Positions 25,078-35,340 of a DNA stretch of 35,398 nucleotides are shown piece by piece. This DNA comes from an uncultured Sphingomonas sp. GTDB lineage: Bacteria > Pseudomonadota > Alphaproteobacteria > Sphingomonadales > Sphingomonadaceae. Position 1 is the stretch's first letter; each line of letters begins with the position of its first letter. A program made the position numbers and the translations under genes. The notes beneath the pieces are model-generated. The model was given only the letters and a program-made list of their open reading frames with translations, had not been told where the DNA came from and searched no databases. The stretch is from contig CAJYLT010000062.1 of the NCBI GenBank assembly GCA_913775795.1, positions 1 through 35,398 on the forward strand, written 5' to 3'.

Positions 25078-28050
25078 ATGGGTTACGAAGGTCAGGATTT
25101 CGCGGATGTGGCGGGCGGCGTCAGCCCGGCGTTCATCGACACGCTCTATGCCCGGTACAAGGCTGATCCGGCCTCTGTCGAGGATGGTTGGCGCACCTTC
25201 TTCGACGGGCTCGAGAATGTCGTGACCGGGCCCAGTTGGGCGCGCAAGAACTGGCCGCTCAGCGACACCGACGCGCTGACCGCTGCGCTCGACCCTACCC
25301 AGATGGAGCCCGCGCCCAAGCCCGCCAAGGGCGGCGCGCCGGCCCCCGCGCCGAAGGCGGCGGCCCCGGCCCCTTCGACCGCCGATATCCAGCGCGCGGC
25401 GCAGGATGCGATCCGCGCGATGATGCTGATCCGCACCTATCGCGTGCGCGGGCACCTGGCCGCCAATCTCGACCCGCTCGGCCTCTCCAAGCGGGAGATG
25501 CCCGAGGACCTGAAGACCGAGTATCACGGCTTCCACGACAGCGAGATCGACCGCCCGGTGTACCTCGGCGGCGCGCTGGGCTTCGAGACTGCGACGATCC
25601 GCCAGGTCGTCGACACGCTGCGCAAGAACTACTGCGGCAATGTCGGCCTCGAATACATGCACATCGCGGACGTGGAGGAGCGCCGCTTCCTCCAGGACCG
25701 GATGGAGGGCCAGGACAAGGCGATCGAGTTCACCCCCGAGGGCAAGAAGGCGATCCTGTCCAAGGTGATCGAGGCCGAGCAGTGGGAGAAGTTCCTCGGC
25801 CGCAAGTATGTCGGCACCAAGCGCTTCGGCCTGGACGGCGGCGAGTCGATGATCCCCGCGCTCGAGGCGGTCATCAAGTACGGTGGCGCGACCGGCGTGC
25901 GCGAGATCGTCTACGGCATGGCGCATCGCGGGCGTCTGAACGTCCTCGCCAACGTGATGGCCAAGCCCTATCGCGTGATCTTCCACGAGTTCGCGGGCGG
26001 GTCGGCGAACCCCGACGACATCGGCGGCTCGGGCGACGTGAAGTATCACCTCGGCACCTCGACCGACCGCGAGTTCGACGGCGTCAACGTCCACATGTCG
26101 CTGGTCGCCAACCCGAGCCACCTCGAGGCGGTGAACCCCGTCGTCCTCGGCAAGGTCCGCGCGCAGCAGACCTTCCGTCAGGACCTCGACAAGCATGAGC
26201 AGGTGCTGCCCGTGCTGATCCACGGCGACGCGGCATTCGCGGGCCAGGGCATCGTCTGGGAATGCCTCGGCTTCTCGGGGATCCGCGGGTACAACACCGG
26301 CGGCTGCGTCCATTTCGTCATCAACAACCAGATCGGCTTCACGACCAGCCCGCAATTCGCGCGCTCGTCGCCCTATCCGTCGGACGTCGCCAAGGGCGTC
26401 CAGGCGCCGATCCTGCACGTCAACGGCGACGATCCCGAGGCGGTGACCTTCGCTTGCAAGGTCGCGACAGAGTTCCGCCAGACCTTCAAGCGCGACGTCG
26501 TCATCGACATGTGGTGCTATCGCCGCTTCGGCCACAACGAGGGTGACGAGCCGAGCTTCACCCAGCCGATCATGTACAAGTCGATCCGCCAGCACCCGCC
26601 GGTCAGCGAAATCTACGGCAAGCGGCTGGTGGCCGAGGGCGTGATCGACGACGGCTTCGTCAAGGCCAAGATCGACAGCTTCACCCAGACGCTGGAAGAA
26701 TCCTTCGACGGCGCCAAGGGGTACAAGCCCAACAAGGCCGACTGGTTCGCCGGTCGCTGGTCGGGCCTGCACGCCCCCGTCGATGCCGAGACGACGCGCC
26801 GCAGCGTCGATACCGGCATCGAGCAGAAGCTGTTCGATTCGCTCGGCCGCACGCTGACCGAAACGCCCGAGGGGTACGAACTGCACAAGACGCTCGGCCG
26901 CGTGCTCGATGCCAAGCGCGAGATGTTCCGTTCGGGCACCGGCTTCGACTGGGCGACGGGCGAGGCGCTGGCGTTCGGCTCGCTGCTGTCCGAGGGCTAC
27001 GGCGTCCGCCTGTCGGGCCAGGATTCGGGCCGCGGCACGTTCAGCCAGCGTCACGCGGTGTGGGTCGATCAGAATGACGAGCGCCGCTACGTGCCGCTCG
27101 CCGAGATCCCGCATGGCCGGTTCGAGGTGCTCGACAGCCCGCTCTCCGAGTACGGCGTGCTCGGCTTCGAATACGGCTTCGCGCTCGCCGATCCCAAGAC
27201 GCTGGTGCTGTGGGAGGCGCAGTTCGGCGATTTCGCCAACGGCGCGCAGATCATGATCGACCAGTTCATCGCGTCGGGCGAAGCCAAGTGGCTGCGCGCC
27301 AACGGCCTCGTCCTGCTGCTCCCGCACGGGTACGAGGGCCAGGGGCCGGAGCACTCGTCGGCGCGGCTGGAGCGGTTCCTGCAGCTTTGCGCGCAGGACA
27401 ATATGCAGGTCGCCAACTGCACCACACCGGCCAATTATTTCCACCTGCTGCGCCGGCAGATGCATCGCAATTTCCGCAAGCCCTTGGTCGTGTTCACGCC
27501 CAAGTCGCTGCTCCGCCACAAGATGGCGGTGTCGAAGACCGAGGATTTCGTCGGCACCAGCCATTTCCAGCGGCTGCTGTCCGATCCCTCGGCCCCGGCG
27601 GACGAGGCGACGAAGCGCGTCGTGCTCTGCTCGGGCAAGGTCGCCTACGACCTCATCGAGGCGCGCGATGCCGCGGGCGACACCGCCACGCAGATCATCC
27701 GCGTCGAGCAGCTCTATCCGTTCCCGGGCGAGCCGCTGGCGGCGCGTCTGGCGCGAATGCCGAATCTCGAGGACGTGGTCTGGGCGCAGGAAGAGCCGAA
27801 GAACAACGGCGCCTGGTTCCTCGTCGAGCCGCTGATCGAGGAATCGCTCGCCGCCGCCGGTTCGCGGGTCCAGCGTGCGCGCTATGCGGGCCGCGCCGCC
27901 TCCGCCTCGCCCGCGACGGGCCTGATGAAGCGGCACCAGGCCGAGCAGGGCGCGCTCGTCGCCGACGCGCTCGGCCACAGCGTGCGCGAGGAAATCCGCC
28001 GCACTCGCCAGTCCGAAACCAACAATGCGTCCGGCAAGGCCGGGGCGTGA
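25078..28050 (+). CDS. sucA: 2-oxoglutarate dehydrogenase E1 component
   Basis: A 990-residue thiamine-diphosphate enzyme decarboxylating 2-oxoglutarate and succinylating the lipoyl group of SucB. The N-terminal segment DTLYARYKADPASVEDGWRTFF (here DTLYARYKADP, then WRTFF) is the E2-binding region. An Ala/Pro-rich linker follows at about 80-102. The catalytic core begins near 105 with IRAMMLIRTYRVRGHLAANL, then YGMAHRGRLNVLANV, HLGTSTDREF, HGDAAFAGQGIVWE, the ThDP-binding NNQIGFTTSP, RRFGHNEGDEPSFTQP, SGQDSGRGTFSQRHAV and LPHGYEGQGPEHSSAR. It is longer than E. coli SucA (about 930), partly through the linker. GAGG lies eight bases before the ATG. sucB follows after 26 bases. Confidence 0.96.
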   Translation: MGYEGQDFADVAGGVSPAFIDTLYARYKADPASVEDGWRTFFDGLENVVTGPSWARKNWPLSDTDALTAALDPTQMEPAPKPAKGGAPAPAPKAAAPAPSTADIQRAAQDAIRAMMLIRTYRVRGHLAANLDPLGLSKREMPEDLKTEYHGFHDSEIDRPVYLGGALGFETATIRQVVDTLRKNYCGNVGLEYMHIADVEERRFLQDRMEGQDKAIEFTPEGKKAILSKVIEAEQWEKFLGRKYVGTKRFGLDGGESMIPALEAVIKYGGATGVREIVYGMAHRGRLNVLANVMAKPYRVIFHEFAGGSANPDDIGGSGDVKYHLGTSTDREFDGVNVHMSLVANPSHLEAVNPVVLGKVRAQQTFRQDLDKHEQVLPVLIHGDAAFAGQGIVWECLGFSGIRGYNTGGCVHFVINNQIGFTTSPQFARSSPYPSDVAKGVQAPILHVNGDDPEAVTFACKVATEFRQTFKRDVVIDMWCYRRFGHNEGDEPSFTQPIMYKSIRQHPPVSEIYGKRLVAEGVIDDGFVKAKIDSFTQTLEESFDGAKGYKPNKADWFAGRWSGLHAPVDAETTRRSVDTGIEQKLFDSLGRTLTETPEGYELHKTLGRVLDAKREMFRSGTGFDWATGEALAFGSLLSEGYGVRLSGQDSGRGTFSQRHAVWVDQNDERRYVPLAEIPHGRFEVLDSPLSEYGVLGFEYGFALADPKTLVLWEAQFGDFANGAQIMIDQFIASGEAKWLRANGLVLLLPHGYEGQGPEHSSARLERFLQLCAQDNMQVANCTTPANYFHLLRRQMHRNFRKPLVVFTPKSLLRHKMAVSKTEDFVGTSHFQRLLSDPSAPADEATKRVVLCSGKVAYDLIEARDAAGDTATQIIRVEQLYPFPGEPLAARLARMPNLEDVVWAQEEPKNNGAWFLVEPLIEESLAAAGSRVQRARYAGRAASASPATGLMKRHQAEQGALVADALGHSVREEIRRTRQSETNNASGKAGA

Positions 28051-28076
28051 TCGAAGCCTGAAGAAGGACCCTCCCC

Positions 28077-29336
28077 ATGGCCACCGAAATCCTCGTCCCC
28101 GTGCTGGGCGAATCGATCACCGAAGCGACGCTTGGCGAATGGCTGAAGCAGCCGGGTGAGGCGGTCGCCGCCGACGAGCCCGTCGCCAGCCTCGAGACCG
28201 ACAAAGTCTCGGTCGAAGTGCCCGCCCCCGCCGCCGGCGTGATGGGTCAGCACGCGGTGCAGCCCGGCGACACCGTCAATGTCGGCGCGATGATCGGCAC
28301 GATCGAGGCCGGCGACGGCGCGGCTGCTGCGCCTACGGCGGAGGCCGCTCCTGCCGCCGCCCCGACGCCCGCCCCTGCCCCGGCCGAAGCCGCGCAGCAG
28401 GCGCCTGCTCCAGCAGCGCCGGCCGAGCATGTCGATGCCGCCGCGCTCTCGCCCTCGGTCCGCCGCGCGATCCTCGAGCACGGCGTCGATCCGGCGACGA
28501 TCAAGGGGTCGGGCAAGGACGGCCGCATCACCAAGGAGGACGTGGTCGCCGCCGCGTCCGCCAAGTCGAGCGCGCCCGCTGCCGCGCCGGCCCCGGCCGC
28601 CGCGCCCGCCGCTGCCGCCGCGCCTGCCGCCGACAACCGCCGCGAGGAGCGCGTCCGCATGACGCGCCTCCGCCAGACGATCGCCAAGCGGCTGAAGGAC
28701 GCGCAGGACACCGCCGCGCTCCTGACCACCTTCAACGACGTCGACATGACGGCGGTGATCGAGGCGCGCGCGAAGTACAAGGACCTGTTCGAGAAGAAGC
28801 ACGGCGTCCGCCTCGGCTTCATGGGCTTCTTCGTGAAGGCCGCGACGATGGCGCTACGCGACATTCCCGCCGTCAACGCCAGCATCGAGGGCGACGAGAT
28901 CGTCTATCGCGACTATGCCGACATCTCGGTCGCGGTCTCCGCGCCGCAGGGTCTGGTCGTGCCCGTGATCCGCAATGCCGAGAGCCTGTCGGTCGCCGGC
29001 ATCGAGAAGACGATCGGCGACTTCGGCAAGCGGGCCAAGGACGGCACGCTCAAGATGGACGAGATGAAGGGCGGCACCTTCACCATCTCGAACGGCGGCG
29101 TGTTCGGATCGCTCATGTCGACGCCGATCATCAACCCGCCGCAGTCGGCGGTGCTCGGCCTCCACCGGATCGAGGACCGCCCCGTGGTCCGCGACGGCCA
29201 GGTCGTCGTGCGCCCGATGATGTATCTGGCCCTGTCGTACGACCACCGCCTGATCGACGGGCGCGAGGCGGTGACCTTCCTCGTCGCGCTCAAGAACGCG
29301 ATCGAGGACCCGACGCGCCTCCTCATCGACCTTTGA
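28077..29336 (+). CDS. sucB: 2-oxoglutarate dehydrogenase E2 component (dihydrolipoyl succinyltransferase)
   Basis: A 419-residue core of the 2-oxoglutarate dehydrogenase complex, transferring succinyl groups from lipoyl to CoA. The lipoyl domain (1-75) has lipoylated Lys43 in [10 protein letters not shown]. An Ala/Pro linker (about 82-118) is followed by the E1/E3-binding domain (about 120-157, [21 protein letters not shown] and [12 protein letters not shown]), a second Ala/Pro linker, then the catalytic domain from about 190. This ends with the active-site [14 protein letters not shown] (His390, Asp394). A single lipoyl domain and a succinyl-type active site distinguish it from pyruvate dehydrogenase E2. 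It follows sucA by 26 bases and precedes lpd by 37. Confidence 0.97.
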   Translation: MATEILVPVLGESITEATLGEWLKQPGEAVAADEPVASLETDKVSVEVPAPAAGVMGQHAVQPGDTVNVGAMIGTIEAGDGAAAAPTAEAAPAAAPTPAPAPAEAAQQAPAPAAPAEHVDAAALSPSVRRAILEHGVDPATIKGSGKDGRITKEDVVAAASAKSSAPAAAPAPAAAPAAAAAPAADNRREERVRMTRLRQTIAKRLKDAQDTAALLTTFNDVDMTAVIEARAKYKDLFEKKHGVRLGFMGFFVKAATMALRDIPAVNASIEGDEIVYRDYADISVAVSAPQGLVVPVIRNAESLSVAGIEKTIGDFGKRAKDGTLKMDEMKGGTFTISNGGVFGSLMSTPIINPPQSAVLGLHRIEDRPVVRDGQVVVRPMMYLALSYDHRLIDGREAVTFLVALKNAIEDPTRLLIDL

Positions 29337-29373
29337 TTTGATCGCCGCCGCCCGGTGCCGCGTGGAGTGACTT

Positions 29374-30768
<1,395 letters not shown>

Positions 30769-30857
30769 GCATCGGGGGGGCGGCCCACCCACCCCCGTCT
30801 TCCCAGACTTGATCGACGGTGACGCTTCTGCTGCCAAAAGGGCAGCAGGTGTCCGGA

Positions 30858-31523
30858 TCAGGTCCGGGGATGGGGCGCCTGCCGCGCCCGCCCGGCGAGC
30901 AGCAGCGCGAGCCACGCTGCGATCAGCGCGGCATACCAGAGGGTGTAGTCGCCCAGAGCCCTCTCGACGATCGCGCCGCCCACCGCGCCGCCGACGAAGG
31001 TAAGCCAAAGCAGCAGATACGCGACCCAGCGCCAGCGCGGACCCTCGCCCATCAGTGCGTCGGCGAGCCCCTGCCCCAGCTTGACGAGGTTGCCGGTCAT
31101 ATAGGTCAGCCCGACCGCGGCTCCCTCTTCCCGCAGCAACACCCCGTTCATCGCCCCCATCGCCGCGGCGAGCAGCGGCATCGACAGCGCGGACAGCATC
31201 GACGTCGCCAGCGCCGCGCCGACGATCAGCAGTGTCGTCAGCCCCATCACCGCCGCCGCCGCCCCGCGAACGAACCGGCGCGACACGATGCTCGCCAGGA
31301 TGACGCCGGCAAGGAACGCCAGCACCAGCGAGAAGGCGAGGCCCCCGCCTCCGCCATAACCGCCGCCGAGCACCACCCCGCCCCGCGTCGCATTCCCGCT
31401 CATGAACGAGACGAAGAAGTTGCCGAGGCGGACGAAGGCATAGGCATCGACGAACCCCGCCAGCGCGGCGATCACCGCGGCGACGGGAAGAACGGGAAAC
31501 GGGCGGGTGTGCATCGTCTTCAT
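30858..31523 (-). CDS. DUF1275 (YoaK-family) membrane protein
   Basis: A 221-residue inner-membrane protein with about six hydrophobic segments. The N-terminal PVAAVIAALAGFVDAYAFVRLG and the following FFVSFMSGNATRGGVVLG are the family hallmark: a helix containing GFVDA, then MSGN. Later segments include AMGAMNGVLLREEGAAVGLTYMTGNLVKLGQGLADAL, given here as AMGAMNGVLLREE and LTYMTGNLVKLGQGL, a second MTGN-type element suggesting an internal duplication. Function is unknown in the family. The start may be 31523 or the ATG three codons later; neither has a clear ribosome site. It is transcribed alone, convergent with lpd. Confidence 0.85.
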   Translation of the reverse strand: MKTMHTRPFPVLPVAAVIAALAGFVDAYAFVRLGNFFVSFMSGNATRGGVVLGGGYGGGGGLAFSLVLAFLAGVILASIVSRRFVRGAAAAVMGLTTLLIVGAALATSMLSALSMPLLAAAMGAMNGVLLREEGAAVGLTYMTGNLVKLGQGLADALMGEGPRWRWVAYLLLWLTFVGGAVGGAIVERALGDYTLWYAALIAAWLALLLAGRARQAPHPRT

Positions 31524-31740
31524 CTAGGCGATCGAGCCGCGAAGCTGAACCCGGTCCGAGAGGGTAACGGACGGATCAGCCGTGGCGCCGCTTGCCTTCT
31601 GCGACCACCCTGCGGTCATCGTGCGCTGCATCGGTCACTGGCCGGTGCCGGGCTGTGTGCTCCCACGCTTTACCCGACAACAGGGGGAGAGCCGCATTGC
31701 TAGACGATGCCCGCCAGCACCTCACTTGGCGAACCCACGA
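31524..31740. other. Spacer between the DUF1275 gene and the recA terminator: nothing recognised
   Basis: About 220 bases without a supported gene. Short open frames on both strands are of normal chance length for this base composition and resemble no family I know. It must hold the DUF1275 promoter, but no clear -35/-10 pair was found. A small RNA cannot be excluded. Confidence 0.4.
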
Positions 31741-31776
31741 AAAACCCCGCCGCGAGCACTCGCAGCGGGGCTTTTT
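31741..31776 (-). terminator. Rho-independent terminator of recA (bidirectional form)
   Basis: CCCCGC-c-GCGAG (31745-31756) pairs with CTCGC-a-GCGGGG (31759-31770) around a 2-base loop with one internal mismatch. On the minus strand it is followed by TTTTT (31744-31740), and on the plus strand by CTTTTT, so it can stop transcription from either side. It starts 22 bases beyond the recA stop. Confidence 0.88.
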
Positions 31777-31797
31777 CATCCGATGATCGATTAGCGA

Positions 31798-32871
31798 TCA
31801 GACGTCGTCGTCGGGCTGCTCGCCGACCATCATCTCCTCGGCAACCTGCGCCGTTCGCGCGCGAATCGCGGCTTCGAGGCGCTGGGTGATCTCCGGATTT
31901 TCGCGCAGGAAGTTCTTCGAGTTCTCGCGGCCCTGGCCGATGCGGATGCTGTCATAGCTGAACCACGCGCCCGACTTCTCGACCAGCCCCGCCTTGACGC
32001 CGAGGTCGAGGATCTCGCCGATCTTCGAGATACCCTCGCCGTACATGATGTCGAACTCGACCTGCTTGAACGGCGGGGCGACCTTGTTCTTGACGACCTT
32101 CACGCGGGTCGCGTTGCCCGTCACCTCGTCGCGGTCCTTGATCGCGCCGGTGCGGCGGATGTCGAGGCGGACCGAGGCGTAGAACTTCAGCGCATTGCCG
32201 CCCGTCGTCGTCTCCGGGTTGCCGTACATCACGCCGATCTTCATGCGCAGCTGATTGATGAAGATCACCATGCAGCGCGAGCGGCTGATCGAACCCGTCA
32301 GCTTGCGCAGCGACTGGCTCATCAGGCGCGCCTGAAGGCCGACATGGCTGTCGCCCATCTCGCCCTCGATCTCCGCGCGCGGCACGAGCGCGGCGACCGA
32401 GTCCACCACCAGCACGTCGATCGCGTTCGAGCGCACCAGCGTGTCGACGATCTCCAGCGCCTGCTCGCCGGTGTCGGGCTGCGACACGATCAGTTCGTCG
32501 ATGTTGACGCCCAGCTTCTTGGCATAGACGGGATCGAGCGCGTGCTCGGCATCAACGAAGGCGGCGGTACCGCCGCCCTTCTGCGCCTCGGCGATGCAGT
32601 GGAGCGCCAGCGTCGTCTTGCCCGAGCTTTCGGGGCCGTAAACCTCGATCACGCGGCCGCGCGGCAGGCCGCCGACGCCGAGCGCGATGTCGAGCCCGAG
32701 CGAGCCGGTCGAGATCGCCTCGACCTGCATCGTCTCCTTCTGGCCCAGCCGCATCGCCGATCCCTTGCCGAAGGCACGATCGATCTGCGCCAATGCGGCG
32801 TCGAGCGCCTTCTGCCGGTCCGTATTCGCGGTTGCCATGTCGTTCCCGATCACCTTGAGCTGCGCTGCCAT
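31798..32871 (-). CDS. recA: Recombinase A
   Basis: A 357-residue RecA: ATP-dependent strand exchange in recombinational repair and co-protease for LexA in the SOS response. Motifs: [20 protein letters not shown], Walker [22 protein letters not shown], Walker [15 protein letters not shown], the L1/L2 DNA-binding region ([32 protein letters not shown] with the catalytic-type Glu and Gln), [16 protein letters not shown], and an acidic tail EQPDDDV. The first ATG is 32871. An ATG 11 codons in (32838) would align with the E. coli N-terminus and has GGGA nearby, so the extension [11 protein letters not shown] is uncertain. A LexA box lies 77 bases upstream. Confidence 0.97.
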   Translation of the reverse strand: MAAQLKVIGNDMATANTDRQKALDAALAQIDRAFGKGSAMRLGQKETMQVEAISTGSLGLDIALGVGGLPRGRVIEVYGPESSGKTTLALHCIAEAQKGGGTAAFVDAEHALDPVYAKKLGVNIDELIVSQPDTGEQALEIVDTLVRSNAIDVLVVDSVAALVPRAEIEGEMGDSHVGLQARLMSQSLRKLTGSISRSRCMVIFINQLRMKIGVMYGNPETTTGGNALKFYASVRLDIRRTGAIKDRDEVTGNATRVKVVKNKVAPPFKQVEFDIMYGEGISKIGEILDLGVKAGLVEKSGAWFSYDSIRIGQGRENSKNFLRENPEITQRLEAAIRARTAQVAEEMMVGEQPDDDV

Positions 32872-32947
32872 TTTCCGCTTTCCTCGCTAGAGCAACCGCG
32901 CGCGGCGTTCAACGCGCACATCACCCTGTACCCGATTCGTTCGAATA

Positions 32948-32962
32948 GAACAAGAGTGGAAC
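32948..32962 (-). promoter_or_regulatory. LexA (SOS) box of recA, alphaproteobacterial type
   Basis: Read towards recA the site is GTTCCACTCTTGTTC: a direct repeat GTTC-N7-GTTC, the known LexA-binding consensus of alphaproteobacteria. Its last six bases (TTGTTC) could be the -35 element, with TACAGG 17 bases on (32930-32925) as a weak -10. LexA bound here would block the promoter. The site is also about 100 bases upstream of the divergent ABC exporter gene. Confidence 0.88.
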
Positions 32963-33062
32963 AGGAACCACGTAGCATCGGCTGCGTAACGATTCCCCGC
33001 GCATTTGGCTCGATGCACCCAAAAGCGCTTTCATGTGTTGGCGTGTGTTGCATCGCACCATC

Positions 33063-34937
33063 ATGCGAATATCCAAAGGATCGAACGCTTTGCGTTTCCT
33101 CCACAGTCCCGCGCGGTTCCTGCTGCACTATCTGGCCGAACGGCCTTGGAGCTTCCTGCTCCTCGGCCTGATCGTCGTGGCGGCAAGCGCGGGGTCGATC
33201 GGCACGCAATATGCCATGAAACTGCTCGTCGATGCGATGACGATGCGCAGCGCGCTCAGTCTCGTCTATGCCAGCCTTGCGCTGTTCATCGGCCTGGTCG
33301 TCGCCGAAAGCCTGCTCCAGCGCGCCGCCGCCTTCCTGCTCGGCCACCTCACCGTCAAGTCGGGCATCCAGATCCGGCTCGACATGTTCGACTATCTGAC
33401 CGGGCACCAGATGCCCTTCTTCCAGCAGCAGCGCGCCGGCTCGCTCGGCCACCGGATCGGGTCGCTCGCGGGCAATTTCGGTGCGCTCGTCCACCGGCTG
33501 GTGATGGAGGTGACGCCGCCGATCGTCGCGTTCGTCGGGGCGCTCATCATCTTCTTCACGATCGATGCGCGGATGGCGGCGGTACTGGGCCTAATCTTCC
33601 TCGTCGTCACCGCGATCCTCGTCCGGCATGGGCTGAAGGGCCATGTCCACCACCGCGCCTTTGCCCAGAAGGCGGGCGTCGTCGGCGGCGAGCTGGTCGA
33701 CCTGATCGGCAACATCTGGGTGCTTAAGGCCTTTGCCGCGCGCGGCCGCGAGCTCGATCGTCTCGGCGGCATCCTCGAGGATGAGGCGAAGGCGCAGCGC
33801 AAGGGCTGGTTCTTCGTCGAGCGGGTGCGCGGGCTCTACGATATCGCGATGGCGGCGATGGTCGCGGGGACGCTGATCTGGGCGATCGGCCGCTGGTCCG
33901 CCGGCGCGGTGACGACGGGCGACGTGGTGGTCATCACCACGCTGACCTTCCGCATGCTCCACGGCGCGCGCGACCTCGCCATGGCGCTGATCGATACCAG
34001 CCAGCAGTTCAGCTATCTGGACGAGACGCTGGAGATCGTCGGCGTGCCGCATACCCTGACTGACGCCCCCGATGCGCCGGCGCTGGTGCCGGGCGCGGGC
34101 ACGGTGCGGTTCGAGGGGGTGAGCTTTGGCTATGACAAGGCGCGGCCGATCCTGCACGACCTGAGCTTCGACGTGCCCGCCGGGCAAAAGGTCGGCATCG
34201 TCGGCCCATCGGGCGCGGGCAAGTCGTCGATCCTCCAGCTCGTCCAGCGCTTTTACGACGCGCAGTCGGGCCGCGTGCTGATCGACGGCCAGCCGGCGGC
34301 GGGCGTCACGCAGGAAAGCCTCAACCAGGCGATCGCGATGGTGCCGCAGGAGGTGCTGCTCTTCCACCGCAGCGTCATGGAGAATATCCGCTTCGCCCGG
34401 CCCGACGCCAGCGACGCCGACGTGCGCCGCGCGGCGGAGGCGGCGGGCTGCGCCGACTTCATCGCCGACCTGCCCGACGGCTATGGCAGCATCGTCGGCG
34501 AGCGCGGCACGTCGCTGTCGGGTGGCCAGCGCCAGCGGATCGGCCTCGCGCGCGCGTTCCTGAAGGATGCGCGAATCGTCCTCCTCGACGAGGCGACGTC
34601 GGCGCTCGACACCGAATCGGAACTGGCGGTGCAGGCGGGGCTGGAGCGGCTGATGGTCGGACGCACCGTCCTCGCCGTCGCGCACCGGCTGTCGACCATC
34701 GCCGAGTTCGACCGTGTGCTGGTGGTCGAGCGCGGCCGCATCGTCGAGGACGGCGCGCCGCAGCATCTGCTCATGCGCGAGGACGGCGAGTTCCGCCGCC
34801 TGTGGACGATGCAGGCGCAGGGGCTGGAGCTCGACAACAAGCCGGTTCCGCGCCTGCGCCTGATCGGCGGCAATGCGGTGATGGGGCTCAACGACCGGGT
34901 GCAGGCCGCATGGCGGCGGGCTTCGGGCAAGGGGTGA
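33063..34937 (+). CDS. ABC transporter, fused permease and ATPase (exporter type)
   Basis: A 624-residue half-transporter expected to work as a homodimer in the inner membrane. The N-terminal ~310 residues hold the transmembrane domain (helices such as WSFLLLGLIVVAASAG, LALFIGLVVAESLL, PPIVAFVGALIIFF, AAVLGLIFLVVTAIL, AMAAMVAGTLIWAIG). The ATPase domain has Walker A GPSGAGKSS (381-389), Q-loop AMVPQEVLLF, signature LSGGQRQR (485-492), Walker B RIVLLDEATSALD and the His switch AVAHRLSTI. A C-terminal extension of about 50 residues (RLRLIGGNAVMGLNDRVQAAWRR) follows. The start is uncertain: ATG at 33063 or 33033, neither with a ribosome site. Substrate unknown. It is divergent from recA with the LexA box between them. 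Confidence 0.9.
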   Translation: MRISKGSNALRFLHSPARFLLHYLAERPWSFLLLGLIVVAASAGSIGTQYAMKLLVDAMTMRSALSLVYASLALFIGLVVAESLLQRAAAFLLGHLTVKSGIQIRLDMFDYLTGHQMPFFQQQRAGSLGHRIGSLAGNFGALVHRLVMEVTPPIVAFVGALIIFFTIDARMAAVLGLIFLVVTAILVRHGLKGHVHHRAFAQKAGVVGGELVDLIGNIWVLKAFAARGRELDRLGGILEDEAKAQRKGWFFVERVRGLYDIAMAAMVAGTLIWAIGRWSAGAVTTGDVVVITTLTFRMLHGARDLAMALIDTSQQFSYLDETLEIVGVPHTLTDAPDAPALVPGAGTVRFEGVSFGYDKARPILHDLSFDVPAGQKVGIVGPSGAGKSSILQLVQRFYDAQSGRVLIDGQPAAGVTQESLNQAIAMVPQEVLLFHRSVMENIRFARPDASDADVRRAAEAAGCADFIADLPDGYGSIVGERGTSLSGGQRQRIGLARAFLKDARIVLLDEATSALDTESELAVQAGLERLMVGRTVLAVAHRLSTIAEFDRVLVVERGRIVEDGAPQHLLMREDGEFRRLWTMQAQGLELDNKPVPRLRLIGGNAVMGLNDRVQAAWRRASGKG

Positions 34938-35007
34938 AGCCCGATTACGTTTCTACGTCCGGCGCTTCGTGATAGCATGCGGACGGCCAGAACGATGGAA
35001 TCATGCC

Positions 35008-35340
35008 ATGGCCTCGATCGTCATCGCGCTTCTTTTCGCTGCAATGCTTGTCTTGGTGGCCGTCCGTGCGGAAAGTCGATTTGCCCCCGTACCCATGATC
35101 CCGATGCAATGGGGATTTTCCGGAGCGGTGAACTGGTGGGCGCCGCGGCGGATCGGATTGGCGCTGATCCCTACGCTTGCCGTCCTGACCCTCTTCGGTC
35201 TGCTGATGGCCGACCGGCACCTCCAACCCAGGCCGGGTCAGGCCGGCACGGTCCTGCCGGCATTCGTCGCCATCGGCGTGACGATGCTGGCGATTCAGCA
35301 GCTTCACCTATGGCTGGCGGGCCGCACGCTCAGGCGTTGA
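35008..35340 (+). CDS. Small membrane protein, DUF1648-like
   Basis: A 110-residue protein with three hydrophobic segments: ASIVIALLFAAMLVLVAVRA (2-21), RIGLALIPTLAVLTLFGLLM (about 49-68) and VLPAFVAIGVTMLAIQQLHLWLAG near the end (here VLPAFVAIGVTMLAI). The stretch VPMIPMQWGFSGAVNWWAPRRIG recalls the 'IPxHWxxxGxxxxW' pattern of DUF1648 proteins, but the match is judged by eye. The ATG at 35008 is preferred as it begins directly at the first helix; an in-frame open region to 34969 is hydrophilic and unlikely. Its last 11 bases overlap the end of a minus-strand gene. Function unknown. Confidence 0.6.
   Translation: MASIVIALLFAAMLVLVAVRAESRFAPVPMIPMQWGFSGAVNWWAPRRIGLALIPTLAVLTLFGLLMADRHLQPRPGQAGTVLPAFVAIGVTMLAIQQLHLWLAGRTLRR

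Noticed and set aside
24880..27978. A 1032-codon minus-strand open frame
   Set aside because: Antisense to sucA. High-GC third positions leave the opposite frame open; the translation is Arg/Ala/Leu/Val-rich with no motifs.
30828..30848. Hairpin CTGCTGCC-aaaag-GGCAGCAG after lpd
   Set aside because: A perfect 8-bp stem between convergent genes, but there is no T-tract on either strand; not called as a terminator.
31576..31794. Short open frames of 60-70 codons between the DUF1275 gene and recA
   Set aside because: They overlap the recA terminator and lack ribosome sites and recognisable sequence.
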